64,000 nt of DNA. Origin: Intrasporangium calvum DSM 43043. GTDB lineage: Bacteria; Actinomycetota; Actinomycetes; Actinomycetales; Dermatophilaceae. The translations under genes and the position numbers were made by a program. Positions 1 to 7,008 of this stretch are shown in pieces. The stretch lies in contig NC_014830.1 of assembly GCF_000184685.1 (NCBI RefSeq), positions 3,906,001-3,970,000 of the forward strand. Reading direction: 5' to 3'. Under the pieces are notes generated by a model that was not told where the DNA came from, made no database searches, and was given only the letters and a program-made list of their open reading frames with translations. Each line of letters starts with the position of its first letter. The stretch's first letter is position 1.

Positions 1-1052
1 GTCAGCGTGCCGGTCTTGTCCGAGCAGATGACGGAGGCGGACCCCAGGGTCTCGACCGAGTGGAGGTCCTTCATCACGGCGTTGCGCCGGGCCATGACCC
101 GGACACCGAGGGCGAGGACGAGGGACAGGATCGCCGGCAACCCCTCCGGCACGGCTGCCACGGCGAGCGAGACGCCCATGAGGAGGATGGTGGCGGCGTC
201 GGTCAGGTCGTGGACGCCGTTGAGCAGCGCGATCGCGGCCATGACGACGACCGCGATGCCGATGACGAGCAGCCCGAGCGTCTTGGACACGGAGCCGATC
301 TCCCGCCGGAGCGGCGAGGGCTCCTGGTCGGTCCGGTCGAGCAGCTCGGCGATCCGTCCCATCTCGGTGTCCATGCCGGTGCTCGTCACGACCGCCCGTC
401 CGACGCCCTGGACGACGGCGGTGCCGCGGTAGACCATGTTCCGCCGGTCGCCGAGGGCGGTAGGGCCCCCGAGCGGGTCGGCCGACTTCGGGGTCGTGCC
501 GGACTCACCCGTGAGCGACGCCTCCTGCAGCCGCAGGCCGGTCGCGGACAGGAGCCGGGCGTCGGCGCCGACGGAGTCGCCTTCGGAGAGGTTGAGGACA
601 TCGCCGCGCACGAGCGCGGTCGAGCGCACGGTCCGCAGGCGACCGCCTCTGAGCACGCTGGAGCTCGCCGCTGTCATCGAGGCGAGCGCCGCGACGGCAC
701 TGGCGGCCTTGGCCTCCTGGACGAGGCCCAGCACCGCGTTGGCGACGACGATGAGCGCGATGACGATCGCGTCGACGGGCCAGGACTCGCCCCCCTCCCC
801 CGCCCAGGCGACGAGCGAGATGACGATGGCGACGAGGAGGAGGTAGACGAGCGGGTCCTGGAGCTGGCGCAGCACCTTGCGCCACAAGGGAACCGGGGGA
901 CGGCCGCGGAGCTCGTTCGGCCCTTCGTCCGCGAGGCGCTCGTCGGCGGTGGCGTCCGTGAGCCCCACCTCGGGATCGACCCCGAGCGCCTGGGCCACCT
1001 GGTCGGCGGGTCGGAGAGTGGGGTCGGGGATGTCGAACGCCGTCGTCGTCAC
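1..1052 (-). CDS. P2-type cation-transporting ATPase (N-terminal part)
   Basis: Membrane pump that uses ATP to move a cation, most like bacterial Ca2+/Mn2+ P2-type ATPases. About 350 residues are present. The gene runs off the left edge exactly at the phosphorylation motif DKTGTLT, so the nucleotide-binding half is missing from the window. Visible are an N-terminal cation-ATPase domain (start TTTAFDIPDP), the actuator motif TGES, and the PEGL membrane motif (VPEGLPAILSL) typical of P2 pumps. The GTG start overlaps the stop of the methyltransferase gene by four bases (GTGA), so the two are probably translationally coupled. The ion cannot be told from this half. Confidence 0.9.
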   Translation of the reverse strand, partial: MTTTAFDIPDPTLRPADQVAQALGVDPEVGLTDATADERLADEGPNELRGRPPVPLWRKVLRQLQDPLVYLLLVAIVISLVAWAGEGGESWPVDAIVIALIVVANAVLGLVQEAKAASAVAALASMTAASSSVLRGGRLRTVRSTALVRGDVLNLSEGDSVGADARLLSATGLRLQEASLTGESGTTPKSADPLGGPTALGDRRNMVYRGTAVVQGVGRAVVTSTGMDTEMGRIAELLDRTDQEPSPLRREIGSVSKTLGLLVIGIAVVVMAAIALLNGVHDLTDAATILLMGVSLAVAAVPEGLPAILSLVLALGVRVMARRNAVMKDLHSVETLGSASVICSDKTGTL

Positions 1053-1735
1053 GACGGGGGCCGGCCAGCCGGGCTGGTCGCGGCGCGGTCCACCGTCCGG
1101 GTCGCGGCGAGGACCTGCCAGACCGGGCCCCGGTGCACTCGAACCGGCTCCAGGCCGTGGAGGCGCAGGACCGCCTCGATGATCCGGGGCGGGTGGGCGT
1201 AGGCCCGGTACTCCCGGCCGGTCAGCCGCGCGCCGACATTGCCGAGAGCCAGACCGACCCGCGACGCGACGTTGCGGGGCGGGTGGGTGAGGATCACACC
1301 CCGTCGCGCGTGGTCGGCCGCAGCGGCGACGAGCCGTTCGACGTCGGGGTAGCAGCAGACGACTCTGTGCAGGACCACGAAGTCGTGCGGCTCGGCAACC
1401 GAACCGTCCACCGCGATGTCGCCCAGCCGACGCACCATCCGGCCGGTGGCTCCGGCCTCGGCTGCCAGGGCCTGCGCCTCCACGTCGTAGGCGGGGCTCA
1501 GCTCGAGGTTGGTGGTCCGGGCCGCGCCTCGGCGAAGCAGCTCGAGCTGGATCTCGCCGACGCCGCCCCCGATCTCGAGGATGCTGGCTCCGGCCATCCC
1601 TTGGGCGACGAGCCAGTCGACCACCCGTCGCGACGGCCGATCGAGGCCGCGCTTCCGGTAGCGCTTCGCGACATGATGGGCAAAGCGCGGCCCGAAGACC
1701 CGGTCGCAACCCCTGGCGTCACAGCAGCCGGCCAT
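1049..1735 (-). CDS. Class I SAM-dependent methyltransferase
   Basis: 228-residue Rossmann-fold methyltransferase. Motif I is clear (ILEIGGGVGEIQLEL, about residues 52-66), followed by an acidic strand end (NLELS) and a GDIA segment. The N-terminus has a paired-cysteine signature, CCDARGCDRVFG, shared by a group of small actinobacterial methyltransferases whose substrate I do not know; the cysteines could bind metal. It lies immediately upstream of the ATPase gene with a GTGA overlap, so both are expected on one mRNA. The ATG start matches the family N-terminus, but no strong ribosome binding site is visible. Confidence 0.8.
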   Translation of the reverse strand: MAGCCDARGCDRVFGPRFAHHVAKRYRKRGLDRPSRRVVDWLVAQGMAGASILEIGGGVGEIQLELLRRGAARTTNLELSPAYDVEAQALAAEAGATGRMVRRLGDIAVDGSVAEPHDFVVLHRVVCCYPDVERLVAAAADHARRGVILTHPPRNVASRVGLALGNVGARLTGREYRAYAHPPRIIEAVLRLHGLEPVRVHRGPVWQVLAATRTVDRAATSPAGRPPS

Positions 1736-1801
1736 GGTTCGAGGATAGGCCCGAGGACGGGCCCCCGGGCCATGGCCGGCTGTCGGACGTGCGGCGAGGC
1801 C

Positions 1802-2119
1802 TCAGGCGGGACGCGGGCCCGTGACGACGGGTCGACCCGACTGGGCCCACGCAGACGTCCCACCGTCGACGGAGCGGGCGTCCACACCCGCCCGCCGCAG
1901 GAAGTCGGCCATCGCCTGGCTCCGGTTCCCCGTGGCGCAGATGACGTAGGTGGTCCGGTTCCGGTCGAGCTCGTGCACTCGCGAGGGCAGCTGTCCCATG
2001 GGCATGAGGACGGCGCCGGGCACGTGGCCGCCGACGTACTCCATGGGCTCTCGGACGTCGACCACCGGGGCGCCGTCGGCGTGGGCGGCGGCGAGCTCGG
2101 TGATGGTGGCGTTCGGCAT
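1802..2119 (-). CDS. Single-domain rhodanese (sulfurtransferase)
   Basis: 105-residue rhodanese domain. It carries sulfane sulfur on the active-site cysteine C61 in the loop CATGNRS, with the usual DVRE motif near residues 21-24 and the GHVPGA motif after it. No signal peptide, so it should be cytosolic. An AAGGA ribosome binding site sits eight bases before the ATG. Just upstream is a perfect 7-2-7 palindrome of CsoR/CstR type (2149-2164), and a CstR-like regulator is encoded about 1 kb away, which points to control by persulfide stress. The active loop is close to the C-terminal rhodanese loop of the CstB-like protein at 39.2 kb (CATGYRA). Confidence 0.85.
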   Translation of the reverse strand: MPNATITELAAAHADGAPVVDVREPMEYVGGHVPGAVLMPMGQLPSRVHELDRNRTTYVICATGNRSQAMADFLRRAGVDARSVDGGTSAWAQSGRPVVTGPRPA

Positions 2120-2148
2120 GCGTCAGGTCCTTCGGGTCGATGGCGTGG

Positions 2149-2164
2149 ATACCCCCAGGGGTAT
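2149..2164. promoter_or_regulatory. CsoR/CstR-type operator before the rhodanese gene
   Basis: ATACCCC-CA-GGGGTAT, a perfect 7-2-7 inverted repeat 30 bases upstream of the rhodanese start. It has the TACCC...GGGTA core known for CsoR-family operators. A similar 16-mer precedes the cstB-like gene at 39120-39135. Confidence 0.7.
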
Positions 2165-2244
2165 GGTCGAGGAGGCCAACGCTACGCGACGCCGGTCCAT
2201 TCCCCGCTCAGCCCATCCGGGACGGTCGGCTGCGCGCGGAGCGA

Positions 2245-2288
2245 GCCCAGCGGCATACGGACCACGTCGTCGGCGTATGCCGCTGGGC
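2245..2288. repeat. Dispersed GTATGCCGCTGRGC repeat, inverted pair (hairpin)
   Basis: Left arm GCCCAGCGGCATACG and right arm CGTATGCCGCTGGGC, separated by about 14 bases. The two arms can form a 15-bp stem. It lies between the stop of the catalase-like gene and the rhodanese operator and may act as a terminator for the former. Confidence 0.75.
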
Positions 2289-2306
2289 CGGCTCACGCAG
2301 CCCGGC

Positions 2307-2981
2307 TCAGCGGGAGCGGCGCCCCAGCCGGCGCGCGAGGCGGTAGGCGGGCTCGCGCAGCGCGGTGACCCAGGTGGGCGGAGCCGTGCCCTCCAGCCTG
2401 CGGACGAGGGGGTCGAAGCGCGGGGACGCCCCGGGAACCTCGTCACCGAGCTCGACGATGCCGACCGGGGACCACGAGCCCCCGTCGAGTCCGACGCTGA
2501 GCTCGAACTGCCGCGGCGGGCCCATCCGGTCGTCGCCGATCGGCTGGATCAGCAGGAGCAGCGACGAAGCGCCCGCGTGAACCGGGAGCAGGGTCGTCAT
2601 CGGCTCACTGATCGGCTGTCGCGACAGGCGCAGCAGGTGACGGCCGACCCGTCCGGTGCCCGTGCTGGCGAACAGCAGGTCCGCGGGCCCGCAGCCGGGG
2701 CCGGCTCGGTCGACGCGCAGCGCGAACCCGCCGATGTCCCACCAGCCGTCGGGCAGGCTCATGGCCCGTGAGAGCCGCACGAGGCACGGGTGCTGGCCGC
2801 GCTCGGAGAGGAGGCGCACCCCAGGGCCCGTCGTGGGCGCGTCGATCCGCAGGGTGGCCCGGTAGGTCCGGCCCGCGGCGTGCAGCGGCTTGCCTCTCGT
2901 GACGGCGGCCACCACGCCGAGGGCACCCGCGAGCGCCCGCCCCGCGGCCTCGGCGCCCGCGGTCAGTGTCGTCGTCGTCAT
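2307..2981 (-). CDS. Catalase-fold-like protein of unknown function
   Basis: About 224 residues. The middle resembles small catalase-related proteins of actinobacteria, some annotated as phosphodiesterases (GVRLLSERGQHPCLVRLSR, then a DIGGFALRV strand and DLLFASTGTGR). I see no full catalase active site, so peroxidase activity should not be assumed. The ATG at 2981 is chosen because the nine codons upstream, from a GTG at 3008, overlap promoter-like DNA. It is divergent from the CstR-like regulator, so both could share the control region at 2982-3134. Confidence 0.5.
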   Translation of the reverse strand: MTTTTLTAGAEAAGRALAGALGVVAAVTRGKPLHAAGRTYRATLRIDAPTTGPGVRLLSERGQHPCLVRLSRAMSLPDGWWDIGGFALRVDRAGPGCGPADLLFASTGTGRVGRHLLRLSRQPISEPMTTLLPVHAGASSLLLLIQPIGDDRMGPPRQFELSVGLDGGSWSPVGIVELGDEVPGASPRFDPLVRRLEGTAPPTWVTALREPAYRLARRLGRRSR

Positions 2982-3066
2982 GCCTGCCACATACCCCGTA
3001 GGGCTCACCCGGTCACGCAGCCCTGCCTCGTGGCGTGCCCCACATCCGAGCAGCCCCGTTCGCAGC

Positions 3067-3084
3067 TATCCCCCCGGGGGGTTA
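3067..3084. promoter_or_regulatory. Probable CsoR/CstR operator before the regulator gene
   Basis: TAT-CCCCCC-GGGGGG-TTA, a G/C palindrome 50 bases upstream of the CstR-like gene. It resembles the operators at 2149 and 39120 but the outer TA steps are imperfect. Autoregulation is the usual arrangement for this family. Confidence 0.5.
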
Positions 3085-3134
3085 TTGTTCGAGGCGAACC
3101 CGCTGGTTCGCAGACCCGTCAGGAGGGGCGCAGG

Positions 3135-3398
3135 ATGCAGCTCGACGCAGGATCGATGACCGCGATCCGCAACCGCACCAAACGCGCTCACGGCCACCTC
3201 GGCAAGGTCATCTCGATGATGGAGGAGGACGCCGAGTGCCAGGACATCGCCCTCCAGCTCTCGGCCGTCATCAAGGCCCTCCAACGTGCGGGTGTCGTGC
3301 TCATGACCGACGGGATGAAGGCGTGCTTCGAGTCAGGGCAGGGGCCCGACGACGCGGAGCTGCAGCAGTTGCAGAAGCTGTTTCTCAGCCTGGCTTGA
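3135..3398 (+). CDS. CsoR-family repressor, CstR-like (persulfide sensor)
   Basis: 87-residue all-helical DUF156/CsoR-family regulator. Copper-sensing CsoR uses a Cys-His-Cys set spaced C, +25 H, +29 C. Here C35 and C64 keep the 29-residue spacing, but the position of the His is Gly60. Loss of the His with both cysteines kept is the pattern of CstR, which forms Cys-Cys polysulfide links and releases DNA. AGGAGG stands eight bases before the ATG. It is followed after 26 bases by an AhpD-like gene and surrounded by sulfur genes and G/C palindromes. A formaldehyde-sensing FrmR is unlikely given the Cys pair. Confidence 0.8.
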   Translation: MQLDAGSMTAIRNRTKRAHGHLGKVISMMEEDAECQDIALQLSAVIKALQRAGVVLMTDGMKACFESGQGPDDAELQQLQKLFLSLA

Positions 3399-3424
3399 GC
3401 CCGGCACCTCACGAAAGGCACATC

Positions 3425-3796
3425 ATGACCGACACCGTTGCCCCGCAGACGAACCACCCGCACGGGAAGCAGGTCCTCCAGGACGTCGCTCCCCTGAGCC
3501 GGTCCCTGCGCCAGGCCATCCCCGACGTCTATGCGGGCTTCAGCGAGCTGCACAAGGCCGCGCTCGCACCCGGAGCCCTCGACACGAAGACCAAGGAGCT
3601 CATCGCCCTGGCCATCGCGGTGGCCGAGGAGTGCGACGGGTGCATCGCCTCGCACGCCCGCGGCGCCGCCCGGGCCGGCGCGAACCGGCAGGAGGTCGCC
3701 GAGGCGATCGGTGTCACGATCCTCATGACGGGCGGCCCCGGCACGGTCTACGGTCCCCGCGCCTACGCCGCCTTCGAGGACTTCGTCGAGGGCTGA
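3425..3796 (+). CDS. AhpD-like carboxymuconolactone-decarboxylase-family protein
   Basis: 123 residues with the AhpD redox signature: E69-C70-x-x-C73-x-x-x-H77 (ECDGCIASH). Proteins of this kind pass electrons by thiol-disulfide exchange and often reduce peroxidases. It is 26 bases behind the CstR-like gene in the same direction and probably in one operon. In this setting it could handle oxidized or persulfidated thiols, which is inference. A weak GAAAGG precedes the ATG. Confidence 0.8.
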   Translation: MTDTVAPQTNHPHGKQVLQDVAPLSRSLRQAIPDVYAGFSELHKAALAPGALDTKTKELIALAIAVAEECDGCIASHARGAARAGANRQEVAEAIGVTILMTGGPGTVYGPRAYAAFEDFVEG

Positions 3797-3916
3797 GCCT
3801 CACCACCCGGCTCCCCCGCCGGTCCGGCTGTCTGGAGCGGCTGCCGTGGCAGTCGGAACCGGGGATCCGGTGCTGCCTCCGTCCCGATCGAACGATGAAC
3901 CGGGGACAGAGGAACC

Positions 3917-4135
3917 ATGTCGATCACGCCGGAGCAACCCTCCTCGCGGACCCCCGAGGCCGGTTGGTACTCGGACCCCGAGGGCAAACCGATGTCACGC
4001 TCCTGGGACGGCTCCAGCTGGACGGACCAGGTCGCTCCGCTCGGCACGTCGGCAGCGGGCCAGCCCGGGGCCGCCCATACGGTCGACGCCGCGGGCCAGC
4101 CGGTGAGCCCGGGCTCGCTGCTCCTCAACTGGTGA
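3917..4135 (+). CDS. Small DUF2510 protein
   Basis: 72 residues. The segment GWYSDPEG...RSWDGSSWTDQV (about 16-39) is the DUF2510 motif, a short tryptophan-rich module common in actinobacteria and usually found at the N-terminus of membrane proteins. Here it stands alone with a short low-complexity tail and no membrane segment. Its function is unknown. Confidence 0.7.
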   Translation: MSITPEQPSSRTPEAGWYSDPEGKPMSRSWDGSSWTDQVAPLGTSAAGQPGAAHTVDAAGQPVSPGSLLLNW

Positions 4136-4234
4136 CCGGGCAGACCGCGCAGGACGGACGGCAGGGACTCGTTAGGGGGCGGCCGACCCGGGGTAGGCGC
4201 CCTCTGTTCACACCCACCAGGGAAGGAGCTGAGC

Positions 4235-4645
4235 ATGACGGCCTACAACTGGGATCCGTGGAACTACCGCGAGAACGTCTACAGCGCACGTGATGGTGAT
4301 GTCATGGGCGACGTCGTCGAGGACGCGACCGGCCGGCAGCACGACCTCGTCGGCTTCCGCGTCGAGGCGACGGACGGCTCGATCGGCAAGGTCGACTCGG
4401 CGACGGACGAGGTCGGGGCGAGCCACCTCGTCGTCGACACCGGGCCGTGGATCTTCGGCCGCAAGGTGATGCTGCCCGCCGGCACCATCGAGCGAGTCGA
4501 CTGGGACGACCAGGCGGTCTACGTGGACCGCACCAAGGACGAGATCAAGGACTCGCCGGAGCTCGGCGAGACCGGTTGGGACGACCCGGACTACCGGGAC
4601 CGTCTCGGCGGGTACTACGGCGACTACTACGGACCACGAGTCTGA
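4235..4645 (+). CDS. PRC-barrel domain protein
   Basis: 136 residues. A PRC-barrel-like core runs from about residue 36 to 95 (DLVGFRVEATDGSIGKVD...DTGPWIFGRKVMLPAGTIERVDWDDQAVYV). The tail is rich in Tyr, Gly and Asp (GGYYGDYYG). AAGGAG stands seven bases before the ATG. PRC barrels occur in photosynthetic reaction-centre H subunits and RimM and also in many small actinobacterial proteins of unknown role. It is followed by a terminator. Confidence 0.75.
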   Translation: MTAYNWDPWNYRENVYSARDGDVMGDVVEDATGRQHDLVGFRVEATDGSIGKVDSATDEVGASHLVVDTGPWIFGRKVMLPAGTIERVDWDDQAVYVDRTKDEIKDSPELGETGWDDPDYRDRLGGYYGDYYGPRV

Positions 4646-4664
4646 GTCGCCTCGGGAGACGGAC

Positions 4665-4703
4665 GGGCGGTGCGTCGGCCAGGGCCGGCGCACCGCCCAT
4701 TTC
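4665..4703 (+). terminator. Rho-independent terminator after the PRC-barrel gene
   Basis: GGGCGGTGCG and CGCACCGCCC pair as a 10-bp stem around a GC-rich loop, followed by ATTTCC. It starts 20 bases after the stop codon. Confidence 0.7.
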
Positions 4704-4713
4704 CCGAGCCGGG

Positions 4714-4815
4714 TCAGCGGGCGACGTAGCCGCCGTCGATGTAGAGCTCGAGACCGGTGACGAACTTCGCGTCGTCACTCGCCAGGTATACGCCGAACCC
4801 GGCGGGGTCCGATGC
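4714..4815 (-). pseudogene. 3' remnant of a short-chain dehydrogenase (SDR)
   Basis: The last 33 codons of a classical SDR remain, ending in YLASDDAKFVTGLELYIDGG and YVAR before the stop. This matches the conserved SDR C-terminus (ASD..FVTG..L.VDGGY). Upstream the reading frame runs into the 65-bp palindrome with no dehydrogenase sequence, so the NAD-binding and catalytic parts are lost. Confidence 0.75.
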
Positions 4816-4853
4816 ACGAGTGGGCGGGATCCGCAGAACCCCGCCCAGCGGCC

Positions 4854-4918
4854 TACGACACTGACCCGCCCAGCGGGTCAGTGGTACCCACTGACTCACC
4901 CAGCGGGTCAGTGTCGTA
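4854..4918. repeat. 65-bp nested palindrome
   Basis: The ends TACGACACTGACCCGC and its complement near 4903-4918 are inverted. Inside, ACTGACCCGC-CCA-GCGGGTCAGT is itself a hairpin, and a similar one follows, with the centre at GGTACC. It adjoins the broken SDR gene and may be a small non-coding mobile element or its scar. Confidence 0.7.
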
Positions 4919-4965
4919 GCGACCCGAGGGTGGGGTGACCGGTCGGGTCGAGGCACAATCGGGGG

Positions 4966-5586
4966 ATGAGCCAGCCGAGCAGCGAGGACCGGTTCGTCAA
5001 CCCCACCGTGGGCAAGAAGTTCTGGATCAAGCACACCTACGACCTCCTCGTCGAGACCGCCTCCCGGTACAACGCGGTCATCACCTACGGCACGCTGGCC
5101 GAGGAGGTGCAACGCCGTTCCGGGCTGCACACCAACGCTCAGACGCGGAGCTGGGTCAGCGACCTGCTCAAGATGGTCGCCCAGGCCAACCATCTGCGCG
5201 GTGAACCCGCGTTGGCCTCTCTCGTCGTCCACGCGAAGGACGGTCAAGTCGGCGCTGGGTTCGAGGAGGTGCTCCGCCTCGAGGGCCGGGCGGTGACGGA
5301 CCCGCACGAGCGCGAGCACCGCGCCGCGGTCGCGCGTCTGGAGTGCTACCGCCGCTGGTCCGACGACGTTCCCGAGGACGCCGAGCCGACCACGACGATG
5401 TCCCGACGGGACAGCGCGCCTCGACAGGGCGGGGTGCCACACGTCGGCGCGCCCCGACAGGGCGGGGCAGGCACCGTCAGCCGTACGGCTCCGCGCCCGC
5501 GGTCGCAGGAGGAGCGGCGGGGCCGCATCTGCCCGACCTGCTTCATGGAGATGCCCGTGGCCGGCCCCTGCCCGAACTGCAGCTGA
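4966..5586 (+). CDS. Unknown protein with C-terminal zinc ribbon
   Basis: 206 residues. Residues 1-85 form a conserved-looking domain (FWIKHTYDLLVETASRYNAV, then TYGTLAEEV, then LASLVVHAKDGQVGAGFEE). The pattern of a LA-type helix followed by LVV...G.VG.GF resembles N-terminal modules seen before some endonuclease domains, but no nuclease motif is visible. A low-complexity Pro/Arg linker with two APRQGG repeats follows. The C-terminus is a CPTC...CPNC zinc ribbon. I do not recognise the family with certainty. It is convergent with the protease gene, with only 10 bases between stops. Confidence 0.65.
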   Translation: MSQPSSEDRFVNPTVGKKFWIKHTYDLLVETASRYNAVITYGTLAEEVQRRSGLHTNAQTRSWVSDLLKMVAQANHLRGEPALASLVVHAKDGQVGAGFEEVLRLEGRAVTDPHEREHRAAVARLECYRRWSDDVPEDAEPTTTMSRRDSAPRQGGVPHVGAPRQGGAGTVSRTAPRPRSQEERRGRICPTCFMEMPVAGPCPNCS

Positions 5587-5596
5587 CCAGCCGGTT

Positions 5597-6337
5597 TCAG
5601 TCGTCGCAGTCAGTCTTCGCGGCGAACGCCTGAGGCTGGTCCAGCACGTCCTGCAGCACCGCGATCGGCACCGCATAGCTGTTCCCGGGCCCGGTCGAGG
5701 CATAGATGACCCCGACCAGCTCGCCCGTGATGTCGACGAGGGGACTGCCCGAGCTGCCGTGCTCGACCGGTGCGGAGTTGAGCAGCATGGGCAGCGTGGA
5801 CTTCGCGACGGGGTCGGGTCGGTAGCCGAGCACCCGTCCGTCCGTCGTCGTCAGCGGCCCACCGAGGGGGTACCCGATGGCGGTCACCGTCTGACCCACC
5901 TCGGGGTTGCCGGGGGCGAGGGTGATCCAGGCAGGGAGGCGCTCGACGGTCCGGACGATTGCCAGGTCCGCCATGGTCGCCGCGCCGGAGGTCCGGACGT
6001 CGATGTCCCTCCCGTCGAAGGTGCTCACCTCCAGGGTCGTCGCGCCGGCCACGACGTGCCGGTTCGTCACGAGCAGGTGGTCGCCGATGGCGAAGCCGGA
6101 CCCGGTCCGCACTCCTCCGCACCCGATGTTGCGGATGCGCAGCGCCGCCCGCTCCAGCTCAGTGAAACCCTCGAGCGTCGGCGCCGCAGCCTCGAGGTCC
6201 AGCGGCATCGACCGGGTGACCGCCTGCACGGTCGCGACGCGCGGCTCGGGCGGCGCGACCGGCGCGAGGTCGGCGCAGGCGCTGACGGTCGAGATGAGGC
6301 AGGCGGTCGTCACGACGGCGCGCAGGAGCCGCGGCAC
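5597..6337 (-). CDS. Secreted trypsin-like serine protease, probable lipoprotein
   Basis: 246 residues from a GTG start. A short signal ends in the lipobox VSAC, giving Cys21 as the likely lipid-modified residue. The catalytic triad of a chymotrypsin/HtrA-like protease is complete: H94 (TNRHVVAG), D124 (MADLAIV) and S196 (GSSGSP). There is no PDZ domain. The GTG lies one base after the stop of the upstream coiled-coil gene, so the pair is co-transcribed. The extracytoplasmic protease may act with the anchored coiled-coil protein, which is inference from operon structure. Confidence 0.8.
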   Translation of the reverse strand: MPRLLRAVVTTACLISTVSACADLAPVAPPEPRVATVQAVTRSMPLDLEAAAPTLEGFTELERAALRIRNIGCGGVRTGSGFAIGDHLLVTNRHVVAGATTLEVSTFDGRDIDVRTSGAATMADLAIVRTVERLPAWITLAPGNPEVGQTVTAIGYPLGGPLTTTDGRVLGYRPDPVAKSTLPMLLNSAPVEHGSSGSPLVDITGELVGVIYASTGPGNSYAVPIAVLQDVLDQPQAFAAKTDCDD

Positions 6338-6338
6338 G

Positions 6339-6926
6339 TCAGTCCCCCTCCAGCCAGGTGACGAAGGCGTCGCTTGCCGCCTGGGCCTGGTCACACCCGC
6401 GGTTGATCTCCTCGGCGACACCGAGGACGACGGAGATGTCGTAGCTGTCGATGTCGATGAGGTAGTCCTGCAGCTCCTGCAGACCCGCGACGCACTGGTC
6501 GAGCTGCACGGCGACGTTGCGCGACCGGTCCACGGCGGACCCGAGGACTCCGACGGTGTCCGCGGCCCTCGCCTTCTCGTCGGCCAGGTCGCGGATCCGC
6601 TTCGCCGCGTCGTTGTACTCCTCGGTGACCTCGCCGAGCGCTGACTTGGTCCCCGCGAGCGCTGTCTGCGACGCGTCGAGCAGTCCCTGCACCTGACGAC
6701 GCTGGGCCGTCATGTCGGCGAGCTCGGCCGAGACCTGCTCGGCCCTGACCTGCCACTGCCGGGCCGCGTTGTTGGAGTAGACGTATGCCGCTGAGCTCGC
6801 TCCCAGCGCAAGGACGAGCAGGCTGGTGGTCACGATCCAGGCGGTCCGGGCGCGGTCCCGCCGGCGAGGCGGCGTCACCACGTACGGCGGGACGAAGATC
6901 TCGTTGGGGTCCCCCATACCGGCCAT
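6339..6926 (-). CDS. Membrane-anchored coiled-coil protein
   Basis: About 195 residues from an ATG at 6926 (MAGMGDPNEIFVPPYVV); an ATG three codons later is also possible. A short cytosolic N-terminus with basic residues (RRRDRAR) is followed by one membrane helix (TAWIVTTSLLVLALGASSAAYVY), then a long coiled coil (about 75-150), then a C-terminal part with two cysteines that could form a disulfide outside the cell. The membrane helix is partly encoded by a copy of the dispersed repeat. It sits directly before the serine protease gene. Function unknown. Confidence 0.7.
   Translation of the reverse strand: MAGMGDPNEIFVPPYVVTPPRRRDRARTAWIVTTSLLVLALGASSAAYVYSNNAARQWQVRAEQVSAELADMTAQRRQVQGLLDASQTALAGTKSALGEVTEEYNDAAKRIRDLADEKARAADTVGVLGSAVDRSRNVAVQLDQCVAGLQELQDYLIDIDSYDISVVLGVAEEINRGCDQAQAASDAFVTWLEGD
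6783..6796 (+). repeat. Dispersed GTATGCCGCTGAGC repeat, single intragenic copy
   Basis: Exact copy lying antisense inside the coiled-coil gene, where it encodes part of the end of the membrane helix (ASSAAYV). Followed by TCGCTCCC as in other single copies. Confidence 0.7.
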
Positions 6927-7008
6927 CGTGGACCAGTTCGACGGCTCCGGCACCTGATTCGGTTGGACGGGTCCATCTCTTCGTCGCCCGGCGCACACAG
7001 GGCAGACT

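Noticed and set aside
60-1202. Long plus-strand open frames over the ATPase and methyltransferase genes
   Set aside because: They are antisense to genes with clear motifs and are rich in Arg, Gly, Asp and Pro, as expected from shadow frames at high GC.
2985-3008. Possible fourth CsoR/CstR operator (ATACCCCGTAGGG)
   Set aside because: Only one half-site is good and the second lacks the GTAT end; the site overlaps possible start codons of the catalase-like gene.
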